Positions 12,076 through 22,052 of a stretch of 64,000 nt of DNA are shown here, piece by piece (within the stretch, counting starts at the first letter, position 1; the number at the start of each line of letters is the position of its first letter). Made by a program: the position numbers and the translations under genes. The DNA comes from Thoreauomyces humboldtii (taxonomy: Eukaryota > Chytridiomycota > Chytridiomycetes > Spizellomycetales > Powellomycetaceae), in contig JADGJA010000003.1 of the NCBI GenBank assembly GCA_027596035.1, positions 42,859 to 106,858 on the forward strand. The letters are read 5' to 3'. The notes under the pieces are model-generated. The model made no database searches. It had not been told where the DNA came from and saw only the letters and a program-made list of their open reading frames with translations.

Positions 12076-13812
12076 CTAGATTCCGCTGCTTCGCTTTTCA
12101 GGCTTGCCGACGACGGGCGGGCTGCGTCCACCGATCCTGACGTCGACGATCATTTCCTGCTGGAAAGCGTGGTCGGCCTTCGGAAACGTGGCCGACTTCT
12201 CGGCAGCCGCAGCTGCCGGGTAAAACTCGGACTCGCGCCTCCGCGAGCGCTTTGCCGGATCCTCCAAGAGAAACGTCCGTTTGAAGAAGCGCCAGACACT
12301 TCTCCCGGTGCTGCTCCCGTTCCGCTTGGTAGCCTGGCTACTGATGCTGGATTGGCTACCGTTCGACATGGTGTAGGTAGGGAGGGTGGCAGAAGATGTC
12401 TTGCTGCGAAGGAACCGGCGAGGGAAGCTAAAGCGACCAGACTTCTCGGACTCGCCAGTCGAAACAGGACGAGGGCCGGAACTGGAGAAGGGGCGGACAG
12501 GAAGGTCCACGCTAGGTGGGCACGTTGCCATAGCGGAGTTGAGCGATAGGAGAGATGGCTTTCGTTTGGCGCCTGCGACGGCTGCAAGAACTGGGTTTCG
12601 CATGGGTTCGGATCCCTTGAGCGCCAACGCCAGGGCCGCGGACGAGAACTCCAACTCCTTCCGCAAAGGGGATTTGCCGTGACCGATGGACTTGCCGGCA
12701 GCAAGCCTGGCAAGACGCTTCCGATTGTTTTTGCGTGCGACGGTTACGGGGCTTGGCGTCTTCTTGACGGGCGCGGTGATCACCGGAGGTCTCAAAGCGC
12801 TGGCGACAGATGCCACTGGCGCAGCCGGCGGTGACGAAGGGCATGTCAGCTCTCCCGCAAGCGTGTTGACCGCGTCGCTCCTCCATGGTGCCGAGGTGGA
12901 CTCACTGGCCAGAATCCCGGCCAGAGGTTGCGAGGCCGATCCGCCAAGCTCGGAAAGCGACGCGACACCTGGGTGAATGGACTGGATATGCAGCATCAGG
13001 TTCGCGATACACATGCGCGAAGCCGACGATCGCTTGGGATCCATCATCTTCACGTGGCCGGCCGCATAGATTGCTTGCTCCAACGTCAGGGACAGGCGAG
13101 GCCGCTGATTCTTGGAGAGGCTGGAGTGCCGCTGAGGGCTCGCGGGATGTCGCTCCGGGTTCGGCGGGGCCGCCATCGGTACTGGCACATCGACGGGGCT
13201 AGCAGTGTTGACTCGATCCAGCTGTAGTTGCTCCTTCGCTTGCTCCTCCGAGTCGGCATCGAGCCACGATTCGGAAGCTTGGATGACGGACGGATGGATC
13301 TTGGAAGAATATCGCCATGAAACTCGAGTGGGGGCAACGGCCGACGAATGACGATGAAGACGCTTCTTGGGAACGGTGCGAACATCGAGTTGAACCTTGA
13401 TGTACAGCGGTAGCGGAGACACGCTCCTGCTCCTGCGGATGGGCCGCGGAGGCTCATCATCGCTCTCGTCAAACAAGACAACAACGCTCCTGGGCTGCCG
13501 CCCTCGAACGCCGTCCTTCCATACGGACAGACTCCTGCTGCGACGTTTCGCGACCGTCTTTGGCCGATCGATGGAGAGGGTATCGTGGGCAAGGGACGTC
13601 GTGGCTGCCATCTTCTTGACGGAAGCGGGAAGGGACCAAAATTGCGGATAGGATACGGACGACCTCTGAGATGGAGAGACTGACGACAGGGTGGACAAGG
13701 GTCGGCGTTCGTCCATGCGTCCTTTGCGCTGAGAGTTGTGGGGATTGTTTTGGTGAATGATCTGGGGTTGCTTGACCGAGTGCTGCAAGATGGGGAAAGT
13801 CGGTGCAGGCAT
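12076..13812 (-). CDS. Hypothetical Ser/Pro/Arg-rich protein
   Basis: A single open frame of 578 residues from an ATG, with no recognised enzyme domain. It is basic and probably mostly disordered, with RRSRSLS and RRSRSVS clusters that look like phosphorylation sites. One ordered-looking helical stretch lies at about residues 243-282 (QAIYAAGHVKMMDPKR and the following MCIANLMLHIQ). From memory this resembles a short I-Y-x3-H-x-K-x3-P-x-R motif in other fungal proteins of unknown role, but I cannot name the family. Near the C-terminus a basic RFFKRTF patch is followed by an Ala-rich run. Whether an intron lies near the 5' end was not resolved. Confidence 0.7.
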   Translation of the reverse strand: MPAPTFPILQHSVKQPQIIHQNNPHNSQRKGRMDERRPLSTLSSVSPSQRSSVSYPQFWSLPASVKKMAATTSLAHDTLSIDRPKTVAKRRSRSLSVWKDGVRGRQPRSVVVLFDESDDEPPRPIRRSRSVSPLPLYIKVQLDVRTVPKKRLHRHSSAVAPTRVSWRYSSKIHPSVIQASESWLDADSEEQAKEQLQLDRVNTASPVDVPVPMAAPPNPERHPASPQRHSSLSKNQRPRLSLTLEQAIYAAGHVKMMDPKRSSASRMCIANLMLHIQSIHPGVASLSELGGSASQPLAGILASESTSAPWRSDAVNTLAGELTCPSSPPAAPVASVASALRPPVITAPVKKTPSPVTVARKNNRKRLARLAAGKSIGHGKSPLRKELEFSSAALALALKGSEPMRNPVLAAVAGAKRKPSLLSLNSAMATCPPSVDLPVRPFSSSGPRPVSTGESEKSGRFSFPRRFLRSKTSSATLPTYTMSNGSQSSISSQATKRNGSSTGRSVWRFFKRTFLLEDPAKRSRRRESEFYPAAAAAEKSATFPKADHAFQQEMIVDVRIGGRSPPVVGKPEKRSSGI

Positions 13813-15191
13813 GACAAGCGATGGTGGAGGGAGGCAGGCAACAGGTGAGAGATAGGGAGGGATAGGCAGATAGGAGAGAAGCTTGCGGCGGTGGGTGGTC
13901 GTCGGGGCGAGTTCAGGAAGGGCAGTAAGTAGCAGGCAGTCGATAACGGAAACCCGAGGAGAGATACGCGTGCGCGGAGGGCTGAAGAGAGAGAGGAGGA
14001 GGTGGGAGGTGGGAGGCTGGCTGGCTGTTCCCTCGCGCTATCAAAGGGAGGCTTCGTTTTCTGCTCGGCAAGATCCTTGATATCTCCCCCAGTCTGTGTA
14101 CACAGTACTTGTATGCAGGGAGAGAGGGAGGGCTTCTGTAGGAGGGCTTGCCAGAAGGAAAGAAGGAGGAGGGTTAGCCAAGGGCGGAAATACAAGTCCA
14201 TGCCGTTCCGCGGGGGAAAGAAACCCTTGGGGGCAGCCTCCCTCCTGCTGGCACTTGCAGCACATCGGGGCGAGCTAGCAAGATCCGTACGGGTAGATAC
14301 TGGCGTTGTCGTACAAGCGTGAAGCTGCTCTCACTCTCGCAGACTCTCTCTCTCTCATCATTGCTCAGTCTGCCGTAGCTTTTCCGGTGGCGGGCCGCGC
14401 GTGCGAACAAGGAAACGATGCCGTCGCACAAATAATCGATAGTGATGACCAGCGAACCAGATAACCAGGTAAACCAGATAAACCGACAAATCGCTTCCAT
14501 CCCGCCAACTCGGTGACCAGTACTCCGCTACCAAACGCGACCCTTACCTTGCTTGACGTTGGATTGTAAGGTGGCCGCTGAGCCTTGAGTGGACGAACGA
14601 ACGATGAGGGAAGTGGCGGCTGCTTCGATACAATGTACAGTATGTACAGATCCAGATATGAGGTGGGGGTAAATATGGCACAAGAAGAGGTTTGACGTGG
14701 GGATGCCAAGGGAGGTGAACCATTATTATAAAAAATTACCAGGCCTCCGTGCATCACGGTTGCCGCCCCCTCTTCGGTCGGACTTCATCTCCAAAGATAC
14801 TGTACGATCATTGCGATGAAGGAAAGAGGCCAAGATTTGCTAGGAGACAGAAAAATCACCAGGCCGATCGGGCATGACGTACAGTACATGTACAGAATAT
14901 CGTGTACGGTGTCTTCGCTTCCTTATTCCTGAACACCAAGTGTTAAGACAACGTGCGCCGTTCCACCATCGAAAAGAGCAGAGTGGTACATCGGTGGTGC
15001 CAGGTGGCTATGTACACACTGGATGGCTCTGATACCGAAGTGTCGGATCATGAACCGTTTTTTCGATTCTTCGGTATTCGGTCGCACCGTGCTTCTTATT
15101 CGAACGCGTCGTCGTATGGATGGAGCCCATTTCGACTTCAGAGCGCGACACATTGCTGGCAATCTGAAGTGTTGAGTAGACCAAGTTCACC
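13813..15191. other. Intergenic: long divergent promoter region
   Basis: About 1.4 kb between divergent genes. It contains two strong TGTACAG clusters, TGTACAGTATGTACAG at 14634-14649 and GTACAGTACATGTACAG at 14879-14895, and weaker copies near 14098 and 14797. An AT-rich stretch at 14720-14745 precedes them. Open frames here (for example 14365-14757 minus) lack recognisable similarity. Confidence 0.55.
14634..14895. promoter_or_regulatory. Cluster of TGTACAG dyad motifs
   Basis: Two closely related runs, TGTACAGTATGTACAG (14634-14649) and GTACAGTACATGTACAG (14879-14895), plus ATACTGTACG between them. They lie 300-560 bases upstream of the acyl-CoA synthetase ATG. Binding-site function is inferred only from repetition and dyad symmetry. 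Confidence 0.35.
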
Positions 15192-17774
15192 ATGGGAAAA
15201 AAGGCAGACACCATCTACACGGTAGACGTACCTGGAGCTCCTGACATTGAGGGAGAGACAAAGGTGAATGGCTGTCCTCGATCGCTTGCCGCAACAGCGT
15301 GGGAAAGCCCGCTTGCTAACGGCGGGGCCGTAAACTTCAGCCTCGACGCCACTATGCGCATGCCGCCCGCGAGCTTGACGGCTGTCCTCCCGACTGTCAA
15401 TCCGTTCACGAGGTCTTTCTCAGAGGCGTCAAGCTTAGCGGTGAGGCACTTCTCAAGGTCTTACATATGCAGCCTCTCCGCGGCAAAGCTGATTGAATTT
15501 CCGAGGGCAGGGGATTCTCCATTTCTCGGCACACGCGTAAAGGACGGAGTCGTTGGACCGTTTGTATGGCAGTCGTACAACGAAATCCACAAAAGGGTTA
15601 TGAACCTCGCGTCCGGATATGTGTTGCGCGGCATCAAATCTGGCGGAAGCCTTGGCTTGTTCTCCGTTAACCGAGCAGAATGGATCATTGCCGAGAAGGC
15701 CGCATTTGCCAACAGCATTATCACCGTGCCGCTATATGATACGCTTGGCATCGAAGCCATCGAATTCATCATCGGCGAGACTGAGCTCAGCGCTGTTGTC
15801 GCAACAACGGACAAGGCCAAGATTCTTGCCAGGATGAGCGAAAAGATTCCCACCCTGAAACTCCTCATCATCATGGACAATATCGACGATGAACTGAGGA
15901 CCCTAACTTCTGCCAGCGGCATCGAGGTCATTTCCATCTTGGCGCTGGAGGCTGAGGGCGCCGCCTCGCCTTCCGCTGGAGTACTCCCGCACAAAGACAC
16001 CTTCTCCACCATCTGTTACACGTCAGGTGCGGAGGCTCGCACGATCTTGAGACGAGGTGGGACTGATCCGCCGAACTTTTTCAGGAACCACGGGAATGCC
16101 GAAAGGGGTTGTTCTTTCTCACGAGAATTTGATGTCCTTCGCTGCGGTAAGATAGCTTTTCGAGGTATTATTGAAGCTGCTATATCTAATCTTCTTTTCG
16201 ATAGGCTACCCGGGCGATGGTGCAGACGGGGGCAGTATTCGATTACAATAAAGACGATGTTTACCTGTCCTATCTGCCTCTTGCACACGTCTTTGAGCGT
16301 GCGGTGCAAGTCTGTCTTACCTACGTCGGTTCTCGCATCGCTTTCGTAAGTGCATGCCATTGATGATGCAGCCCTTGACCATCTAAACCAACCCGCATCA
16401 TTTAGTACCAAGGGGACACTTTCAAACTCCTCGATGATGTGGCCGAACTCAAGCCCACCATCTTTGCATCAGTACCTCGCCTCTTCAACCGCATATACGA
16501 CAAAGTCATGCAAGGAGTGAAGGCAAAGGGAGGATTGGCGGCTATGCTCTTTAACAAGGCGTACGCAGCGAAAAAGGCGGCCCTCCCATCAGGCGTATAC
16601 ACGCATATGCTGTGGGACGCTCTCGTCTTTTCCAAAGTGCGTGCGCGTCTGGGTGGCCGGGTTCGCCTCATGCTCACGGGCGCCGCGCCCATAAGCGGCG
16701 ACGTCATGGACTTTCTGCGGATCTGCTTCTCGGCGGCCGTACAGGAAGGATATGGATCCACCGAAACCAGCGCTGGAGCTGCGGTCAGCGATCTCCGCGA
16801 CACTGCTACGGGCCACATCGGAGCACCGTGTTCCAGCGGCGAGATCAAGTTGATAGATGTGCCAGCGATGGGATACACTTCGAAGGATCAGCCTTATCCT
16901 CGGGGAGAAATCTGTGTTCGAGGAAAGAATGTGTTCAAGGGCTACTATAAAAATCCCGAGAAGACGGCCGAGGTCCTCACGGAAGACGGCTGGTGCAGGT
17001 CTGGGGACATTGGCATGTGGGGCCCAGGAGGGCGGCTCCAAATCATCGACCGTGTCAAAAAGTAAGTATCTTGAGCTTATTATGTGAGCGCTTCTGCATA
17101 TTAATCTCGGTACCTGCATCTAGCATATTCAAGCTCGCGCAAGGCGAATACATCGCGCCTGAAAAGTAAGCCAAACTTTCTTTGCCAGGGACTCACCGCT
17201 CAAAACGTCTTCTAACGTACCTCCCTCTAGAATTGAGATGGTATATCAAAAGCACGCGGTTGTTGCGCAAAGCTTCGTTTACGGGGACAGTCTGCAAGCA
17301 AGCGTGGTGGCCGTCATTGGTGAGTACCGCCAGCCCTTTTTCGACTCTGCGCGTCTGCAATAACCCACAGACCCGCTGATTCGATCTTCTTACCTTCCGC
17401 AGTACCTGACGAGGACACGTTCCGCAAGTGGGCGATTGCTGCTGGTCTCCCTGACAAACCTGTCGCCGAGCTCTGCAAGGAAGACGCCGTTCGTAAGGCG
17501 GTCCTTAAGTCGCTCGTTGACTTTGGTAAAGCCGACGGACTGAAGGGTTTCGAGAATGTCAAGGACATCTACCTAGAATCAAGTCCATTCACTGTCGAGA
17601 ACGACCTGATGACTCCAACGTTCAAGTTGAAGAGACATGAAGCAAAGGTATGTCAGAGGCAGGGAGTGGTAGTGCTGGACGGAGAGGATTGCTGATAGAA
17701 GGTCACAACGTGAATAGAAACTGTACCAGGCGCAGATCGATGAAATGTACGCTCGGTCCGGTGCCGGAGCTTGA
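15192..17774 (+). CDS. Long-chain fatty acyl-CoA synthetase
   Basis: Activates fatty acids to acyl-AMP and then acyl-CoA. Eight exons (15192-16026, 16085-16146, 16205-16345, 16406-17061, 17124-17165, 17231-17319, 17403-17647, 17718-17774) join in phase to 708 residues, the usual length. The AMP-binding P-loop, ICYTSG plus TTGMPKGV, is split by the first intron. Downstream are YLPLAHVFERAVQ, PTIFASVPRLFNRIYDKV, RLMLTGAAPISGDVMDFL, QEGYGSTETSAG (adenine motif), CRSGDIGMWGPGG and the hinge region DRVKN. There is no N-terminal signal; family members sit on ER, peroxisome or lipid droplets. A stretch at about 15447-15515 between SEASSLA and GDSPFLGTR looks inserted relative to relatives; a 48-base in-frame intron (gtctta...gag) is possible there. 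Confidence 0.92.
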
Positions 17775-18069
17775 AAGCGGCTCTTTCAAATGTACACTAC
17801 GATGGACCATGCGCTCTTCAGACTTTCTTGTGGCCCCCTCCTGCTCTTTTTGCACTCTGCCTCGCCTTTGTTGTATCGTCAATTCCACAACAGATAAGAA
17901 CCTGCCGGTTGTATTTGTATGCATTTGTTTGGTCTGAGAGACCATGGCGTTCATGAGAAAGGGTATGGTAGGGGCATGGGCGGCAGAACGTGGAAAGAGA
18001 GGATACATATGCTACAGTCAGTCGTACAGCGCTCTCCTGTCCGGGAGACCACCAGCCGCCCACATGGCA

Positions 18070-20170
18070 TTATCGACATCGCGTTGTTTTTGGATCTGAG
18101 TCAAGACCTAAGAAGATAATACAGGAAGTCAGAACCTTTGGCCTCTCAAACCTCGCTTTCGAAGAGTGTTCCGTGCCTCTTACCAATATAAAGCCAGCGC
18201 TGGCGATCGCAGACACTAGGAAAATGACATCGAACCACCGGTGATAGAAATTGAACTCGATGTGTCCGAGAACAGACGTGATGATGGTCCGGTACTGTGG
18301 AGGTACACTCATGCGCATCATAAGAACCGTCGAGAGGAAGTACATGCCCATCACGTGGGCGAGAAAGAGGACGATGTTGTTGGGGGATAAGGAGGATGAC
18401 ACCGCTCGGAAAAACTAATTTCAAACATTAGCGCGTCTCAGATGAGCACCGTTGAAAGGAAGTTATACCTTCATGAACTGAATCAGGAGTCCGCGAATGG
18501 ATCCGACGACCATTAGCCCGACGAAGATGAATGACAGCTGGGGAGCCCAGAAGGTGACGTCGACCTCGATGTTGAAACGATGCACAAGCATATTTAGCCC
18601 GTGGGTCACAGGATCCGCGCCTCCGACCCGGTTGAAGATGATATTCAGAGTAGCCTATCGCACGCAAGATTAGCAATCTTATCCTGGCAAAGGTGAAGTG
18701 TGGGCACCGTACCGAAAACATCTTCCACAAGCAGTACACTGAGAAAATATATCCCATAATGTTAAAGTAATGACCTTTCAGGGTCCTGGAAGCTTTGATG
18801 CGTTCTCGCTCGACGATTAGCTCGTCGAGGTCTGTGTAGAGTTGCTGCATAACGGTCTCGAGCGCTTTGATTTCGTGCGCTAGTATGCTTAAGTCTGAAA
18901 ACGACAGTAAAGAAAGGTATCCAGCAGTACGATTACTCGGTGAGGTCGCGCTCGCAAACAGTTCAATCAACGCGCGGACTCACTTTCGCTACTTATCCCC
19001 AATCCGCTGGTGACCTTGCTATACATGTTGCGCATGAATCCCCCTACTCCCACAGTCGCTTGCTGAATAGCTCAAAATAACATATGAGTGTCCGGACACG
19101 AAAACCGTTTCGCCCTTCGCTCTTCTCACCTCGTCGGAAGCTCTCATGCGTCTCTGCGCGAGCAGGTATTTCTTCTTCTTGCTGAAAAGCATGTCCATCG
19201 TTTGCAGGAGCTTCTTCTCCGCAAGCGCCACATCTGCGTCAGTGACCTTGCGCAGGAAGAAGAACAGCGTGGTATATGGACTGTTGACCGCTCCGAATCC
19301 GGACAGGATGGCCATCATCGTGACGCCGATCACACCCACTCGCCCCATGCCTGGTTCTATCCCGAAAATGCCTGTCGAGTTACTCGCATCAGATGCTTTA
19401 TCGGGACAGAACATGTTGATACACCAGCTGACTCACTGATCTCGCCAGCCGGCACAGCGGCGTTGATGGGAAATTGATCCCCGATCTTCCAAAACAGGTA
19501 CAAGTAGACTGTCCAACATACACCAGACAGCGGCCACCGATAACGTCGGAGCCAGACTGTGGAAGAAGCACAGCATGATCAGCGCAACGTTTACAAGCAG
19601 CGCCAATCCCGTGGCATTGGCCCTTACGACTGTCGCGCTCCGCGAAGCACGTGTAGAACTGATAAAATGGCAGGAGGACGATGACATCGAAGAGCATCAA
19701 GTACAGTGTGATTTTCCAGTGCAGCCAGCGCGACCTGGCGGGAGCAGCACGATGGTGCTTTAGGGTCAGTCAGTCCACTTTGCTCGGGATGGTCGTCTCC
19801 TTCTTTGCTCGGTTTCCGCCCGGTAACCCCCCCAACTGCGGACGAACCTCGCGTCAAGTACGTCGCCGATTTCGAAGATTATCATTTCAAACAGAGTACA
19901 GCAGGCTGCAAACGTTGCTGCAAAGACTATCCTGACGAGGGGAGTGCGGACCTCGTAGTCCTTGAACAACTTTTCCATGACAAAGACCCAGCCGACACCA
20001 AAGAATAGCAATTGCGAGCCCCAGACTACGAGGGTTGAAGTGACGAGGTCGGCGGAGCCGGACGAAGGCGGTGGAGGAGGTGGCGGTGAGGACATTCCGC
20101 CTGCTGCTGCTGCCGCCATTGCCGCCGACGCTGTTGTGACATGGCCCACGAGGCCGGCTGCTGAAACCAT
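18070..20170 (-). CDS. Golgi pH regulator (GPHR/GPR89 family) membrane protein
   Basis: An anion-channel-like protein of ER/Golgi membranes needed for Golgi acidification in animals; the plant relatives are the GTG proteins. Eight exons (20170-19848, 19734-19628, 19556-19437, 19371-19130, 19062-18984, 18894-18713, 18654-18469, 18414-18070) give 527 residues in phase. Diagnostic blocks are FFGVGWVFVMEKLFKDYEV, YLYLFWKIGDQFP, RVGVIGVTMMAILSGFGAVN with PYTTLFFFLRKV, a coiled loop with EIKALETVMQQLYTDLDEL, and C-terminal spans ending HRWFDVIFLVSA. A Pro run and Ala run precede the first span. An overlapping hydrophobic frame at 19433-19687 belongs to an intron. It is convergent with the acyl-CoA synthetase and divergent from TAF7 with 255 bases between starts. 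Confidence 0.93.
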
Positions 20171-20425
20171 GTCAAAGGCAACCCGTTGTTTTGGCAGAGG
20201 TCCGAGGATGGCAGTTGTGATGACTCGTTGACGAGTGCCAACCTCTGACGAACCTGCTTTTGCTGTCGAAAGTGACCCACCCTACCGACCGCCTGGCCGA
20301 CCGCCTCCATTTCCATGCCAGAAGCCTACCCAATTCATGTATCTGAGCAGCCGTCGTGACCCTGTTACCCGTACGTTCACGTAGGCAGCATCGTAGAGAA
20401 ACAGTCGGTCCTGTCGTATAATAGG

Positions 20426-21796
20426 ATGGTCGCTCCGAGACCTCCAGGGAAACGGCTAAAGGTGGCCAAAACCACAACCACCTCTCGGCCAAAGATCATT
20501 CCAAAGATCACCATCAAAAAGGGAAGCCTAGAAGATGATGAAGAGGCTCCTGTAGAGGAGCAATTTATCCTTCGGATGCCTGCCGGTGAAGAGGCTGACA
20601 AGCTTCGGGATGCGGTCAGCACCAGGGAGATCCCGGAGGACTTTTCGCTCGTGTTCCAAGGTTGGAGCACTGTTCGCTTTTGCGCTCCCAACATCATATT
20701 CGCCGCCCTGACCTCATGATCATAACAGATCCCAGACGAGCGACCTTGAGCCTGGGACCCCAAAAATACAGCGCCAAGCTCGTGGACTTGCCGTGCATCC
20801 TCGAGTCCCACAAGACCTTCGACAACAAGCAGCTGTACAAGATCACCGATATATCGCAGATGCTCGTGGTTGAGGACCAACCGCAGCCAACACCATACGT
20901 TCCGCCAACGACTCCGTTGCATCATGACGAGTATACATGGCCCCACGGCATCTCCGCGCCATTGTGGAACGTCCGCAAACGACGATTTCGAACGCGGATA
21001 TCCAAAAGAGTGAGTGGGGAAAGGGACCGAAGTCGCCCGTGTTCTCGACAAAAGAGCTGATCAAGACCACTGTAGACCATCGAGGATGTCGAACGTGAAG
21101 TCATGCGATTGCTGGAAGCGGACGCGGAAGCCGAGCATGTGTGGTTTGGTAGGTGACCAGTACCCCTGCTTTCCGCATAGATTGTTGCATCCCTGACAGC
21201 TTTTCTCGTTCTAGAGATAGACGATGGAACGGATCGCAATGTCCCAGGCGGCGAAGAAGAAGAGGAGGATGGCGAAGGATCTGCGGAGGAAGAGGAGGCC
21301 ACGGCCAGTGTGTCCAACATGGGGGTTGACGAAGAGGATGATGCCCTGGCAGCTGCTTGGGAGGACACGTTCGCTGACGAGGAAGAAAACGTCGAGGAAG
21401 AAAACGATGAAGACGAAGACGAAGAGGATGACCGCTCCGATGACGATGAGGACGAAGAGGACTCCGACGGGCCCGGAGACGAAAGCGGGATGCAATCACA
21501 GGCGAGCGCCGCCCAAGTAGAGATGCAACAGCAGATCGATAATCTTTCGACCGAAATTGCGGAGCTCGAGGCGCGCGTGGATGACAACAGGGCTAAGCTT
21601 TCCGTGCAGATCAACCCAATCATGATCGTGAGTCAATCCGTGGCGGACGGACAGTTGATTTCGGTCGAGAATCCATGTTTCTCACCAACTACGCTCCTCG
21701 CAGACACGATTCCAAGATATCGTCAGTCGCCTTACCACGCAGGTCGACGCAAAGAGAGAAGAGCTTGCGGAAGCGCAAGCCGCTTTCACGTCTTAA
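20426..21796 (+). CDS. TAF7: TFIID subunit TAF7 (TAFII55 domain)
   Basis: A subunit of the general transcription factor TFIID that contacts TAF1. Five exons (20426-20660, 20729-21009, 21076-21148, 21215-21627, 21704-21796) join in phase to 364 residues. The N-terminal TAFII55 domain is clear: EEQFILRMPAGEEADKLR, YSAKLVDLPCILESHKTFDN, YKITDISQMLVV. After DEYTWPHGISAPLWNVRKRRF comes TIEDVEREVMRLLEADAEAEHVWF, a conserved tail of the domain. It is followed by a long Glu/Asp tract encoded by GAA/GAC repeats at about 21255-21480 and a predicted C-terminal coiled coil. The start is the ATG next to the short promoter shared with GPHR. Confidence 0.93.
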
Positions 21797-22052
21797 TGCA
21801 TACGTCCTTGTACATAAATTTGAGGCAAAAAAGCTTTGCTCTCGTATCAATTTTGGTAATCATTATTTCTTACAAATCCGAAAGCATCCATCAAGTCAAT
21901 TTGCATATTTTTGTAGAGCATCCTTATGTATTGAGAACGTTTGGACATGGCAAAGAGAGACAGGAGTATTTGTACGATGTTTAGACATAGAACCTGGATG
22001 CGAGGATAGACAGGTAAGCACTAACCCCGCAGGCTCTCGAACGCTTCGCGAC

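Noticed and set aside
14365..14757. 130-residue minus-strand ORF in the long divergent spacer
   Set aside because: Low-complexity, no similarity recognised, and its first half runs through AT-rich promoter-like DNA.
19433..19687. Separate small hydrophobic protein on the minus strand
   Set aside because: It overlaps the second GPHR intron, which has GTAAGG, a branch-like GCTGATC and TTCTTCCACAG. Splicing it out restores the conserved GPHR sequence.
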